Part shown: positions 7,641-16,517 of the stretch, one piece after another
Layout of the letters: each line of letters begins with the position of its first letter
Numbering within the stretch: position 1 is the first letter of the stretch
Assembly: GCF_018531495.1 (NCBI RefSeq)
Contig: NZ_JAHDTI010000007.1
Location: 1 to 64,000, forward strand
Source of the DNA: Nonomuraea sediminis
Lineage (GTDB): Bacteria > Actinomycetota > Actinomycetes > Streptosporangiales > Streptosporangiaceae
Direction: 5' to 3'
DNA: 64,000 nucleotides
Program-made: the position numbers and the translations under genes
The notes under the pieces: generated by a model
What the model saw: only the letters and a program-made list of their open reading frames with translations
Databases searched by the model: none
Told to the model about the DNA's origin: nothing

Positions 7641-8891
7641 ATGACACGGGGTCTGGTTCGCCTGCTCGCGGCCGCGGGCCTGGCGGCACTGATCCTGCTG
7701 GGAGCGGCGGGCCCGGGGTGGGCACACCCCTTCGGCCCGCCGCTCGCGGCGAAGGTGACCGCGAGCGGCGACACGGTCGAGGTGACCTGGTCGGCCGCCG
7801 CCGACGACCTGGCCCGGCTCGCTCAGCGCGGCCGGCCGGTCGGCGACTACCTGCGTGAGCACATCGCGGTGTCGCAGGACGGGACGGCGTGCCGGCCGGA
7901 GGCGGTGCGGGAACTCGCCGCCTCCGGCGCGGTCCTCCGCTTCCGTTGCCCGGCCGCCGTCCGCGCCATCACGCTCACCATCACCACCCTCACCGACGTG
8001 GACCCGGCCTATCGGACGGTGTCCACCACGCCGGGCGGCGGGGGCGCGCTCCACACCGCGACGGCTCCCACGCACGTGCTGCGCTTCGACGGTACGGCGA
8101 GCACCCCGGGCCCGCCGATCGGGTTCGCCGCGGCGTGGACGGCCGAGCTGTCCTCCCTGGTGGACAGCGACGTGGTGCTGCCGCTCGCGCTGCTGGTCGC
8201 CCTGGTGGCCGGCGCGGTCCACGCCTGCGCGCCCGGGCACGGCAAGACGCTGACGGCCGGGTACCTGGTCGGCGGCAACGGCAGGACCCGTGACGCGGTG
8301 CTGCTCGGGGTGGTCGTCGCGGTCATGCACACCGTGTCGGTGGCCGTGCTGGCGGTCGGCTGGTGGCTCGCCATGGACAGCGCGCCCTCCCTGGGAGCGG
8401 TGACGCGGTGGTTGCAGCTCGGCGGGGCGCTGGTCGTCCTGGGAGTCGGCATCGGCCTCCTCCGCCGCCACCTCCGCCCCCGGCCAAGCCACGGTCACGG
8501 CCATGGACATGGTCACGGGCACGGTCATGGACATGGGCACGGGCATGGGGACGCGGAGTCTTTGCTGACGTGGCGGGGCATCGTGACGATGGGCGCCTCG
8601 GGTGGGCTGCTTCCCTCGCCCTCGGCCTTCCTGCTGCTGCTCACCGGCCTGCTCACCGGCCGGGCCGGGTTCGCCCTGGCCATGGTGGCGGCCTTCGGCG
8701 TGGGGATGGCGGGCACCCTGGCAGGGGTCGGCATCGCCGTACTGCGAGGCAGGAACGCGCTGGCGAGCGTGGCGAGATCGCCGCGGCTGCGGCAGTGGAT
8801 CGGACGCCTGCCACTGGTCGCCGCCGCCCTGGTGACAGCGGGCGGCCTGACCGCCTCGGCCCTGGCGGCCGTGGCCCTGACCGCCCCCTGA
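7641..8891 (+). CDS. NicO/RcnA-type nickel-cobalt transporter with His-Gly loop
   Basis: A 416-residue integral membrane protein. A signal-like N-terminus ends G-W-A|H, followed by a ~140-residue extracytoplasmic domain with two Cys and then at least six membrane segments. The NicO signature H-A-C-A-P-G-H-G-K-T is at about residues 191-200. A run of about eleven His-Gly pairs (~284-306) in the central hydrophilic loop is a metal-binding feature typical of RcnA/NreB-like exporters. The direction of transport cannot be settled from sequence. The ATG at 7641 follows CAGGAT; an in-frame GTG at 7629 overlaps the upstream stop (GTGA), so translational coupling with the phosphoesterase is likely either way. 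Confidence 0.85.
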   Translation: MTRGLVRLLAAAGLAALILLGAAGPGWAHPFGPPLAAKVTASGDTVEVTWSAAADDLARLAQRGRPVGDYLREHIAVSQDGTACRPEAVRELAASGAVLRFRCPAAVRAITLTITTLTDVDPAYRTVSTTPGGGGALHTATAPTHVLRFDGTASTPGPPIGFAAAWTAELSSLVDSDVVLPLALLVALVAGAVHACAPGHGKTLTAGYLVGGNGRTRDAVLLGVVVAVMHTVSVAVLAVGWWLAMDSAPSLGAVTRWLQLGGALVVLGVGIGLLRRHLRPRPSHGHGHGHGHGHGHGHGHGHGDAESLLTWRGIVTMGASGGLLPSPSAFLLLLTGLLTGRAGFALAMVAAFGVGMAGTLAGVGIAVLRGRNALASVARSPRLRQWIGRLPLVAAALVTAGGLTASALAAVALTAP

Positions 8892-8941
8892 CCACGAGAG
8901 CCGTCAGGGCCGCGGTTCCTGTCGGTTCCAAGTGATCTCCA

Positions 8942-8959
8942 AGCCTGGTGCGCCAGGCT
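8942..8959. terminator. Hairpin between the NicO gene and the secreted repeat protein
   Basis: A perfect 7-bp inverted repeat AGCCTGG-TGCG-CCAGGCT with a four-base loop, 50 bp after the NicO stop and 37 bp before the next start. It has no T-tract, as is common in high-GC actinomycetes. It may be a terminator or an attenuating structure. Confidence 0.4.
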
Positions 8960-8995
8960 GCCCGAGGTCCAAGGAACCATGGGGAGCAAAGGGAT

Positions 8996-10060
8996 ATGAG
9001 AAGAGCACTGTTGCTGGTGGTGGCGGCGTTGGTCGCCGGGTTGGCCTGGACGGGGCCCGCCGAGGCGGCGGGGCCGGTGAAGGTCGTGGTGGCCGGGGTG
9101 AAGGCCGGGCCTGGCACGCAGAGCGGCGCCTGCCCGACGACCGTCGGGTTCTCGGCCGTGCTGGTGGTCAAGGGCCACGGCGTGACGCGCTACCGGTGGG
9201 TGCGCAGCGACGGCTCCAAGGGCGCGATCAAGAAGATCAAGGTGAGCGGCGCCAGGAAGGTCGTGGTCAGGGATCGGCAGACGTTCGAGAGCAGCGTCTC
9301 CGGCTGGCAGGCCGTGCAGGTGCTCGGGCGCGCGGGGTTGTCGGCCAAGGCCCGCTTCAGCGTCCAGTGCGAGGGCGCTCCCATCGTGTACGACGCCTAC
9401 CACCCGCTGCCGCAGGGCCTGCCGGGCCGGCCGCTGGAGGCCGCCGCCTCGGTGTCGGCCGACCCGGCCGGTTACAGCGGCTCCTGCCCGGCCACGGTCG
9501 GCTTCACAGGGCTGCTGCAGGTGTCCCGGGTGCCTGCCCGGGTGGTCTACCAGTGGATCGACAGCGCCGCGGGGGAGAGCGCGCCGCAGGTCGCCGAGTT
9601 CGGGGCCCAGGACGCGCGCAGCCGTACGGTGACCTCGTCGGTGTCGGCGAGCACGTCCGGCTGGCGGGCGATCCGCATCCTGGAGCCGGGCGGCCACGAC
9701 TCGGGCCGGGCACCGTACACGGTGACCTGCACGGAGGAGTCGCCGGTCGAGGCGACGGTCGCCGTGGACCGCCCGAACTACGAGGGGCCCTGCCCCGTGA
9801 ACGTGACGTTCACGGGTGAGATCAAGGTCAACCGCGCTCCGCTGGACGTGGAGTACCGGTGGGCCTACGACAACGGCGCCCGCAGTGACGTCGTGAAGCT
9901 CGACTTCCCCACCGGCACGACCAAGCCGGCCACGATTGCGCTGCCGCAGCAGTTCAACGCCTCAGGCAAGGGCTGGCGGGCGGTCGAGCTCCTCTCACCG
10001 GTGAAGAAGCTGGTCAAGGTCGACTACACGGTCACCTGCAATGACGGGACGCCAAGGTGA
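8996..10060 (+). CDS. Secreted protein with three Cys-bracketed Ig-like repeats
   Basis: A 354-residue exported protein of unknown function. Residues 1-22 form a signal peptide (MRRALLLVVAALVAGLAWTG, cleavage near A-E-A-A). The mature part consists of three ~100-residue homologous units. Each begins C-P-x-T/N-V-x-F, contains a conserved Y-R/Q-W and a G-W-R/Q-A-V/I motif, and ends with V-x-C, so each unit probably has one disulfide bond. The arrangement resembles bacterial Ig-like adhesion or scaffold domains; no catalytic residues stand out. The ATG at 8996 follows GGGGAGCAAAGGG; an in-frame start at 8948 is less likely because it would bury the signal peptide. It converges with the glycosidase-like gene, whose stop is 3 bp away. 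Confidence 0.8.
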   Translation: MRRALLLVVAALVAGLAWTGPAEAAGPVKVVVAGVKAGPGTQSGACPTTVGFSAVLVVKGHGVTRYRWVRSDGSKGAIKKIKVSGARKVVVRDRQTFESSVSGWQAVQVLGRAGLSAKARFSVQCEGAPIVYDAYHPLPQGLPGRPLEAAASVSADPAGYSGSCPATVGFTGLLQVSRVPARVVYQWIDSAAGESAPQVAEFGAQDARSRTVTSSVSASTSGWRAIRILEPGGHDSGRAPYTVTCTEESPVEATVAVDRPNYEGPCPVNVTFTGEIKVNRAPLDVEYRWAYDNGARSDVVKLDFPTGTTKPATIALPQQFNASGKGWRAVELLSPVKKLVKVDYTVTCNDGTPR

Positions 10061-10063
10061 CCC

Positions 10064-11881
10064 TCACGGGGAGTGCCTGAGCCAGAGGGTGAGGGCCCAG
10101 TCCTGGTCGTTGGCCAGCGGGTCGGGCCGGTGACCGGGCTCTCCCTCGACGCAGCTCGGCATGAGGAAGGCGCAGGTGGCCGTGCCGTCGGGGAAGAAGT
10201 TGGCGAGGTTGGCGCGGAAGATCGCCTCCGCCGTCTGGGCGTCGCCGATCTGGGTGAGTGCGACCGCCGTGAGCACGCTCCAGTAGTGCGGGAAGACGTC
10301 ACCGTAGTGGCGGTGGCGGCCGAACCAGAAGCCGTCCCAGTGGCGGATGCCGATGTCGCGCAGCCGCACGTGCGGCTGGGGCCCGCCGAAGGCGCGCATC
10401 CAGCGCACCGCGCGCTCCAGCGCGGCCTCCGTCTCCGGTGTGGCGTCCGCCGCGGCGAGGAGCGTGACGAGCGGCGCCACCATGGACTGCTCGTAGTTGA
10501 CCTCGTGGCTGGGCAGCTCCGTGCCGAGGGCGGCGAAGTGCAGGGCGTGCCGCTGGAGCGCCTCGGTCAGAGCGGTGTCGCCGTTCAGCGACGCGACCAG
10601 CTTGACGGCTTCCGGCAGGCCGATCAGCAGGTGGTTCTCGGCTCCGAGCTCGTAGGCGCGCTCGAGGATCCTCGCGGCCAGCTCCAGGTCGGCGGTCTCG
10701 CCGTACAGCCGGTACTGGTCGGCGAAGAAGTGCGCCATCCACGGGAAGTTGTAGAGCCGGGGGACGCGTTCGGGGTAGTCGCTGCCGCGGTGGACGGTGC
10801 CGTCGGGGGAGACCAGGCGGTGGCGGGCGAAGCGCGCCCAGCCGCGCAGCGCCGCGTCGATCTCCTCCTGTGGGCCCCAGCCGCGCAGCCGGGCCTCCTG
10901 GAGCAGCGTGGGCATGGCCAGCCGCTCGGCGCCGTCGGTCCAGTCGCCCCAGCCGTTCGTGGTCTGGGTGAGGCCGGTCGCGTTGTCGTAGGGGAGGAAG
11001 GCGTGCCGGTCGGGCTCGGCGCGCTCCAGCGGCCGGTGGTCGGCCAGGATCCTGCCGATCCTGCGCTCGACCAGCTCGCGTCGCGGCTGGTGGAAGAGCA
11101 CGGCGGTACGGCTACCGCCCGGGATCTCCACCTGCCGCACGCCATGAGTGTCCGAGACGATCTCCTGCGAGCCGACGAGCAGCGGCGTGCCCACCTCGGC
11201 CACCAGGCTGCCCACCGTGACGGGCGGCCTGGTGGCCTCGAGGAACTCCGGCACGGACGCGTGGAAGCCGGTCTCCAGCTCCAGGACGTAGCTCTCGCCG
11301 GGCTCCAGGACCAGCGGGAGCTGCCCGCCGAACGCCGACGGGTTGCGGGCGTGGTCGGTGACGTGCAGCATCAGGTGCCCGCGCACGTTGGAGCTGGTGT
11401 CGCTGCCGCGCGACTCGATCGAGTACGCCCACAGCGACCCACGCCTGACGACCGTGCCGAGCACGGGCCCCACGCCCGACATCGGCTGCGCGAGCACCCA
11501 CGACCAGGCGCCGCCGGTCCACACGTGCGCGTGGCAGGCCCTGGCGAGGGAGTCGGCCGCCGAGTCGTAGACGTCCCTGATCGGCAGGGAGATCGCCAGC
11601 GAGCCGACGGTCAGCGGGCTGTCGGAGTCGTTGGTCCAGGTGTAGGTCTCCAGCAGGCGCTCGCCGGCGGACCTGGTGACCTCCAGCCTCAATGAGTCGG
11701 TGACCCGGCCGGGGCCGCGCCACCGGCCCGAGCCGCGGGAGGTGATGGCGAACCCGGCGCCCCAGCGGTGTGCCGCGGTGTGCCAGCGATCGGAGCCTTC
11801 CTGCAGGAGGAAGGGGTGCTCGGGCAGCTCGGGGTGGACGAAGAGGGCAGGTGCGCCGTCCTCGTGAAATTTCACGATCAT
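10064..11881 (-). CDS. Putative six-hairpin glycosidase-like protein
   Basis: A cytoplasmic protein of 605 residues without a signal peptide. The N-terminal ~280 residues look beta-rich (tryptophan-rich sandwich domain). The C-terminal ~300 residues are helical with regularly spaced W/Y-rich segments (NGWGDWTDG, 'YNFPWMAHFFADQYRLYG', 'HWDGFWFGRHRHYGD'), as in (alpha/alpha)6-barrel glycoside hydrolases and unsaturated-uronyl hydrolases. I cannot assign a GH family. Its ATG overlaps the ROK regulator stop (ATGA), so it is translated from the ROK transcript. Opposite a sugar ABC operon, it likely cleaves the imported oligosaccharide inside the cell. The catalytic acid is not identified. Confidence 0.6.
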   Translation of the reverse strand: MIVKFHEDGAPALFVHPELPEHPFLLQEGSDRWHTAAHRWGAGFAITSRGSGRWRGPGRVTDSLRLEVTRSAGERLLETYTWTNDSDSPLTVGSLAISLPIRDVYDSAADSLARACHAHVWTGGAWSWVLAQPMSGVGPVLGTVVRRGSLWAYSIESRGSDTSSNVRGHLMLHVTDHARNPSAFGGQLPLVLEPGESYVLELETGFHASVPEFLEATRPPVTVGSLVAEVGTPLLVGSQEIVSDTHGVRQVEIPGGSRTAVLFHQPRRELVERRIGRILADHRPLERAEPDRHAFLPYDNATGLTQTTNGWGDWTDGAERLAMPTLLQEARLRGWGPQEEIDAALRGWARFARHRLVSPDGTVHRGSDYPERVPRLYNFPWMAHFFADQYRLYGETADLELAARILERAYELGAENHLLIGLPEAVKLVASLNGDTALTEALQRHALHFAALGTELPSHEVNYEQSMVAPLVTLLAAADATPETEAALERAVRWMRAFGGPQPHVRLRDIGIRHWDGFWFGRHRHYGDVFPHYWSVLTAVALTQIGDAQTAEAIFRANLANFFPDGTATCAFLMPSCVEGEPGHRPDPLANDQDWALTLWLRHSP

Positions 11882-13029
11882 GCGGTGGGCCTCGGGAGGG
11901 GGGAGTCGATGTCGTAGAGCCTAGCGTCGACCTGGTTGAGGGCATGCCGTACCGCTCCCAGGACGACCGCCTGGTCGCCCAGGGTGGAGACGGACAGCGC
12001 GGGCGGTTCCAGGCAGTACGGGTCGAGGTGCCTGCGCAGCGGCTCGAGCAGCACGTCGCCGGAACGCGAGATGCCGCCGCCCAGCACGACCAGGTCGGGA
12101 TCGACGGTCAGCACCAGCGCCGCGACCCCTTCGGACAGCTCCTTGGCGAAGCCGTCGACCGCCTGGTGGGCGGCAGGGTCGCCCGCGCGGGCACGGCCGA
12201 AGACGAAGGCGGCGGCGTCCTCCGGCGCGGTGCCCTCGGGCAGGCCGGGAAAGCCGGTCAGGTGCGAGGGCGCGCGGTGCCAGCCGAGCAGCGGCAGGGC
12301 GCCGATCTCGCCCGCGCCGCCGCGCCCGCCCCTGTGCAGGCGGCCGTCGATGAGCAGGCCCGCGCCCGTCCGCACGCCTGACAGGACGAAGACCAGGTCG
12401 GTCACCCCTTGCGCCTGGCCGATCCAGCCCTCGGCGAGCGCGGCCAGGTTGCAGTCGTTCTCGACCAGGATCGGGCAGGCGAAGTCGCCGCGCATCTCGC
12501 CCGCCAGGTCCACGCCGGTCCATTCGGGCAGCCCGACGGACAGCTTGACCACGCCTTCGGCCGTCACCACGCCGGTGGTGCCCACGCAGAGCGCGGCGAC
12601 CTGCTCGGCCCGCACGTCCGCGGACTTCAGCGCGCCCGCGGCCGCCGCCCGCGCCGCGGCCAGGCGCGCCGCGCGGCCCGAGGCTGGATCGACGCGCTCC
12701 GCGTGCTGCGCGACCACCTCGCCCTCCAGGTCGGAAAGCGTCGCCCGGATGATGTAGGAGCCGACGTCCACGCCGACCACGTAGCCGCCGATGGCGTTGA
12801 AGGTCACCAGCCTGGCCGGGCGGCCCATCTGGCCGCTCTCCGGTGGCAGTTCCCTGATCCAGCCCGCCGCGAGCAGCTCCTCCACCAGGCTCTCCACCGT
12901 GGGGCGGGAAAGCGCCGTGCGTTTGGCCAGGTCAGTGAGGCCGACGGGGCCATGGCCGCGCAGCGCGCGGATCGTCGCGGCCAGGTTGATCCGGCGCACC
13001 CGCGAGGTGTCGCTGCCGCGAATCGTCAC
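11878..13029 (-). CDS. ROK family transcriptional regulator
   Basis: A 383-residue repressor. Residues ~15-75 form a winged HTH (LTDLAKRTALSRPTVESLVEE). The rest is a ROK domain with the phosphate-binding motif V-G-V-D-V-G-S near 90, the E-N-D-C-N-L-A motif and R-T-G-A-G-L-L-I-D-G. The ROK zinc signature (GHxxL...CxCGxxGCxE) is absent: the corresponding stretch reads G-A-G-E-I-G-A-L-P-L-L-G-W-H without the cysteines. It therefore probably acts as a sugar-sensing regulator rather than a kinase. It is divergent from the dehydrogenase/ABC operon, whose likely inducer is the transported sugar. Confidence 0.88.
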   Translation of the reverse strand: MTIRGSDTSRVRRINLAATIRALRGHGPVGLTDLAKRTALSRPTVESLVEELLAAGWIRELPPESGQMGRPARLVTFNAIGGYVVGVDVGSYIIRATLSDLEGEVVAQHAERVDPASGRAARLAAARAAAAGALKSADVRAEQVAALCVGTTGVVTAEGVVKLSVGLPEWTGVDLAGEMRGDFACPILVENDCNLAALAEGWIGQAQGVTDLVFVLSGVRTGAGLLIDGRLHRGGRGGAGEIGALPLLGWHRAPSHLTGFPGLPEGTAPEDAAAFVFGRARAGDPAAHQAVDGFAKELSEGVAALVLTVDPDLVVLGGGISRSGDVLLEPLRRHLDPYCLEPPALSVSTLGDQAVVLGAVRHALNQVDARLYDIDSPLPRPTA

Positions 13030-13039
13030 TTATGCCCCC

Positions 13040-13069
13040 TTGACAGCTCAACTTCCAGACAAATAAAAA
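13040..13069 (+). promoter_or_regulatory. Candidate promoter of the sugar-utilisation operon
   Basis: A TTGACA -35 box at 13040-13045 is followed after 18 bp by TAAAAA (13064-13069), in an unusually AT-rich stretch between the ROK gene and the dehydrogenase gene. The rest of 13030-13108 is the likely ROK operator region, but I see no convincing long palindrome. Confidence 0.4.
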
Positions 13070-13108
13070 CAGGCTTCATTAGTAAGTCGCAAGACCGAAA
13101 GGACGTTC

Positions 13109-14374
13109 ATGGTCACACTCGCCGTCATCGGGGCGGGTCTGCGCGGTATCGGCTACGCCCAGCACGCCCTGGCCACCGGCCGGGCCAGGGTCGTCGCCGT
13201 GGCCGAGCCGGACCCGGGACGACGGGAGAGGCTGGCGGCCGAGCACGGCATCCCGCCCGAGCACACCTTCGCTAGCTGGCAGAAACTGCTCGCCGTACCG
13301 AGGCTGGCCGACGCGGTGATCGTGGCGACCCAGGACCGGATGCACCTGGGGCCCGCCGTACGCGCCGCGGAGCTCGGCTACCACATCCTGCTGGAGAAGC
13401 CGATGGCTCCCACGGAGGAGGAGGCCGCGGCGATCGCCGAGGCCGCCGGCAGGAACGGCGTGATCCTCGCCGTCTGCCACGTGATGCGGTACACGCCCTA
13501 CACCCGGGCGCTCAAGGAGCTCATCGACGGCGGCCGGATCGGCCAGATCATGAACATCCAGCATCTCGAGCAGGTCGGCTGGTGGCACCAGGCGCATTCC
13601 TTCGTCCGGGGGAACTGGAGCGTCGAGGCCGAGTCGGCCTCGATGCTGCTGGCCAAAGCGTGCCACGACCTGGACTGGATCGTGCACATCAAGGGCGCGC
13701 TGCCCGAGCGGATCTCCTCCTTCGGCAACCTCGTCCACTTCCGCGCCGAGAGCGCACCGGCGGGCGCGGCCAAGCGGTGCCTGGACTGCCCGATCGAGCC
13801 CGACTGCCCCTACTCGGCCAGGCGGCTCTACCTGGGCTGTCTCGGCGACCCCGACAAGGAGTACTGGCCGCTGTCGGCGGTCACCGCCGACCACACCGAG
13901 GCGGGCGTGCTCGCCGCGCTGCGCGACGGCCCGTACGGCAGGTGCGTCTACGCCTGCGACAACGACGTGGTCGACACCCAGGTCGTGACCATGGAGTTCG
14001 CCGACGGCACCTCCGCCACCTGCACCGTCACCGCCTTCGCCGCTCTGGAGCACCGCAAGACGCGCGTCTTCGGCACGCGCGGCTCCATCGAGGGGGACGG
14101 CGTGCGGCTGACGGTGCACGACTTCGTCACCGACGAGATCACCGAGATCCTCACCACGGCCGGTCAGGACGCCTCGGCGGCGACCGGCCACGGCGGCGGA
14201 GACGCCGCCATGCTGGACGCCTTCGTGGCCGCGGTCGCCCAGGGCGACCCGGCGCTGGTCCTGACCAGCGGAACCGAGAGCCTCGCCACGCACCGGGTGG
14301 TCTGGACGGCCGAACGCGCCCGGCACACAGGAACCGTCACCCCCCTTCAGAAAGGCCCCGCCATCCATGCGTAA
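13109..14374 (+). CDS. Gfo/Idh/MocA family oxidoreductase
   Basis: A 421-residue NAD(P)-dependent sugar dehydrogenase. The N-terminal Rossmann motif is A-V-I-G-A-G-L-R-G. The family signature E-K-P-M-A-P-T lies near residue 98, and the C-terminal alpha/beta dimerisation domain follows. A Cys-rich insert (C-L-D-C-P-I-E-P-D-C-P-Y, ~residues 226-240) could bind zinc and is seen in a subset of the family. It is first in an operon with an ABC sugar importer, so it probably oxidises or epimerises the imported sugar. AAAGGACG precedes the ATG. Its last 8 bases overlap the next gene. Confidence 0.88.
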   Translation: MVTLAVIGAGLRGIGYAQHALATGRARVVAVAEPDPGRRERLAAEHGIPPEHTFASWQKLLAVPRLADAVIVATQDRMHLGPAVRAAELGYHILLEKPMAPTEEEAAAIAEAAGRNGVILAVCHVMRYTPYTRALKELIDGGRIGQIMNIQHLEQVGWWHQAHSFVRGNWSVEAESASMLLAKACHDLDWIVHIKGALPERISSFGNLVHFRAESAPAGAAKRCLDCPIEPDCPYSARRLYLGCLGDPDKEYWPLSAVTADHTEAGVLAALRDGPYGRCVYACDNDVVDTQVVTMEFADGTSATCTVTAFAALEHRKTRVFGTRGSIEGDGVRLTVHDFVTDEITEILTTAGQDASAATGHGGGDAAMLDAFVAAVAQGDPALVLTSGTESLATHRVVWTAERARHTGTVTPLQKGPAIHA

Positions 14375-15629
14375 GCTCACCGCCGTCGTGGCGCTCGGCG
14401 CCCTGGCCCTGGGCGTGTCCGCCTGCGGCAAGAAGAACAGCGCCGAGCCAGGCAAGCAGTCCCTGGTCTACGTCTCCGCCTGGGGCGCCGACGAACCCCA
14501 GGGGAAGATCATCAAGACGATCTTCGACGACTTCGCCAAGGAGACCGGCACCAAGGTCGACGTGAAGTTCGCCGGCCGCAAGGGCGTCGACAACCTGGCC
14601 ACGGAGATGGCCTCGGGCCAGGGCCCCGACCTGTTCGACACCGCCACGGACAACATCGCCGCGTTCGCCGCGCAGAACGTGGTCACCCCGCTCGACGACG
14701 TGCTGACCGCCGAGATCCCCGGCGAGGGCAAGAAGGTCCAGGACGTCCTGCCCCAGGCCGTACGGCAGGCCTCCTCCACCGACAAGGGCCTGGCCTTCGT
14801 CCCGCACACGGTCATCTCCACCGCGGTTTGGTACGACGCGGCCAAGCACCCCGGCCTCGACCCCAAGACCTGGGACGACTTCATCGCCTACCTGGACAAG
14901 GCCAAGAAGGAGGGCCGCGCCCCGATCGGCCAGGACGGCACGATCAACTTCTACAACGTCTACTGGTTCTACAGCCTGCTGGTGCGGGCCAACGGGGCGG
15001 GCAGCCTCAAAGCGCTGTCGAAGGACCCCGCCGCCTGGGACAAGCCCGAGATCCTCGACGCCGCCAAGAAGGTCGAGCAGCTGGCCAAGGGCGGCTACTT
15101 CCAGAAGGACTTCATGGCCACCAAGTTCCCCGCCGCCCAGGACGCCTGGGCGCAGGGCACCTACGACCTGAACATCAACGGCACCTGGCTGGCCGGCGAG
15201 ACCCACGACAAGCTCGCCGCGGGCGCCAAGGTCGCCTCCTTCCAGCTCCCGGCGGGCGGCCAGAACTCCGTCGAGGTCGGCACCCTCGGCTGGGCCGTCA
15301 ACGCCAAGAGCAGGAACGTGGCCACGGCCAAGAAGTTCCTGGCGTTCGCGTTGCGCAAGCCGTACATCCAGCAGATCTCGACGTCCGCGCTCAACATCCC
15401 CTCGCGGGCCGACGTGCCGGCGCCCGAGCACCTGCTGGGCGTGCAGAAGGCGGTCAACGAGGCCACCGCCACGCACAGGACCTACGACGACGCGGCGGCC
15501 GACAAGAGCTGGTGGAACGACCTGTTCCTGCCGCTGGACGACCAGCTGATCTCCGGCAAGATCGACGCGGCGACGTTCGTCAAGGACGGCAAGCGCAAGA
15601 CCGCCGAGCACCTGGCCAACACCAACTGA
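14367..15629 (+). CDS. ABC transporter sugar-binding lipoprotein
   Basis: A 420-residue extracytoplasmic solute-binding protein of the carbohydrate uptake (CUT1) type. The signal peptide ends with the lipobox V-S-A-C, giving a lipidated Cys20. The body shows typical features: 'FDDFAKETGTKVDV', 'MASGQGPDLFDT' and 'KKFLAFALRKPYIQQIS'. It overlaps the end of the dehydrogenase gene by 8 nt and lies 3 nt before the first permease, so the four genes form one transcript. No ATPase gene is present; a shared MsiK-like ATPase elsewhere in the genome would be needed, as is usual in actinomycetes. Confidence 0.9.
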   Translation: MRKLTAVVALGALALGVSACGKKNSAEPGKQSLVYVSAWGADEPQGKIIKTIFDDFAKETGTKVDVKFAGRKGVDNLATEMASGQGPDLFDTATDNIAAFAAQNVVTPLDDVLTAEIPGEGKKVQDVLPQAVRQASSTDKGLAFVPHTVISTAVWYDAAKHPGLDPKTWDDFIAYLDKAKKEGRAPIGQDGTINFYNVYWFYSLLVRANGAGSLKALSKDPAAWDKPEILDAAKKVEQLAKGGYFQKDFMATKFPAAQDAWAQGTYDLNINGTWLAGETHDKLAAGAKVASFQLPAGGQNSVEVGTLGWAVNAKSRNVATAKKFLAFALRKPYIQQISTSALNIPSRADVPAPEHLLGVQKAVNEATATHRTYDDAAADKSWWNDLFLPLDDQLISGKIDAATFVKDGKRKTAEHLANTN

Positions 15630-15632
15630 GCC

Positions 15633-16517
15633 ATGGGAGCCAACATCCGGCGCGCCTTCTGGCCCTTCCTGCTCCCGGCGCTGCTCGCCTACACGCTGCT
15701 GTTCGTGGGGCCGTCGCTGTTCGGGCTCTGGGTCAGCCTCACCAGGTGGGCGGGCCCCGGCTCGGAGATGAGCTGGCGCGGCCTGGGCAACTATCTCGCG
15801 CTGCTGCGCGACGACGTCTTCCGCCAGTCGTTCGTCAACACCTTCGTGCTGGGCGTCGTCGGCGGCGGGCTCGTGTTCGGTTTCACGTTCCTGTCGATGG
15901 TGGTGCTCAGGCAGCTCAAGGGCCGGGCCTTCATCCGCTCGGTGATCTTCCTGCCGATGATCATCTCGGTGATCGCGGTGGGCGCCGCCATCGGCTTCCT
16001 GCTCAACCCCGGCGGCGCCGTCAACACCGTGCTCGGCTGGATCGGCCTCGATCCGCAGCCCTGGCTCGGGCCCGACCTGGTCTTCCGCTGCATCGTGGGC
16101 GGGCTGGTCTGGTCGAGCACCGGCTTCTACGTGGCGCTGATGATGTCGGCGGCCGACGGCATCCCCGCCTACATCTACGAGGACGCCCATCTGATCGGAG
16201 CCACCAGATGGGAGCAGTTCCGGCACATCACACTGCCGCTGACCTGGGACGTCTTCGCCGTCTCCGCGGTGCTGTGGGTGGTCAACAGCCTGAAGATCTT
16301 CGAGATCGTGCTCGCCTTCACCACGGCGGGCACCCCGGCCAGCCCGCCCCTGCAGGCCAGGACCGTGGCCGTGCAGCAGTACTACTCGATCAGCGGCTCA
16401 GGGGTGCCTGACCTGGGCAGGGCCGCCGCGATGGGAGTCGTCGTGCTCCTGGTGACGGCCGTGCTCGTCGCGCTGACCCGGCGCATCACCCGCCGCGAGC
16501 GGGTGGAGCTGGCATGA
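15633..16517 (+). CDS. ABC sugar transporter permease (MalF-like)
   Basis: A 294-residue inner-membrane protein with six predicted helices beginning 'FWPFLLPALLAYTLLFVGPSLF'. The cytoplasmic EAA loop, which contacts the ATPase, reads E-D-A-H-L-I-G-A-T-R-W-E-Q-F near residue 188. It starts 3 nt after the binding-protein stop and overlaps the next permease by ATGA. The two permeases should form the channel heterodimer. Confidence 0.9.
   Translation: MGANIRRAFWPFLLPALLAYTLLFVGPSLFGLWVSLTRWAGPGSEMSWRGLGNYLALLRDDVFRQSFVNTFVLGVVGGGLVFGFTFLSMVVLRQLKGRAFIRSVIFLPMIISVIAVGAAIGFLLNPGGAVNTVLGWIGLDPQPWLGPDLVFRCIVGGLVWSSTGFYVALMMSAADGIPAYIYEDAHLIGATRWEQFRHITLPLTWDVFAVSAVLWVVNSLKIFEIVLAFTTAGTPASPPLQARTVAVQQYYSISGSGVPDLGRAAAMGVVVLLVTAVLVALTRRITRRERVELA

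Noticed and set aside
10064..11881. Assignment to a named glycoside hydrolase or lyase family
   Set aside because: The tryptophan-rich helical repeats fit several (alpha/alpha)6 families equally; no decisive catalytic motif could be seen.
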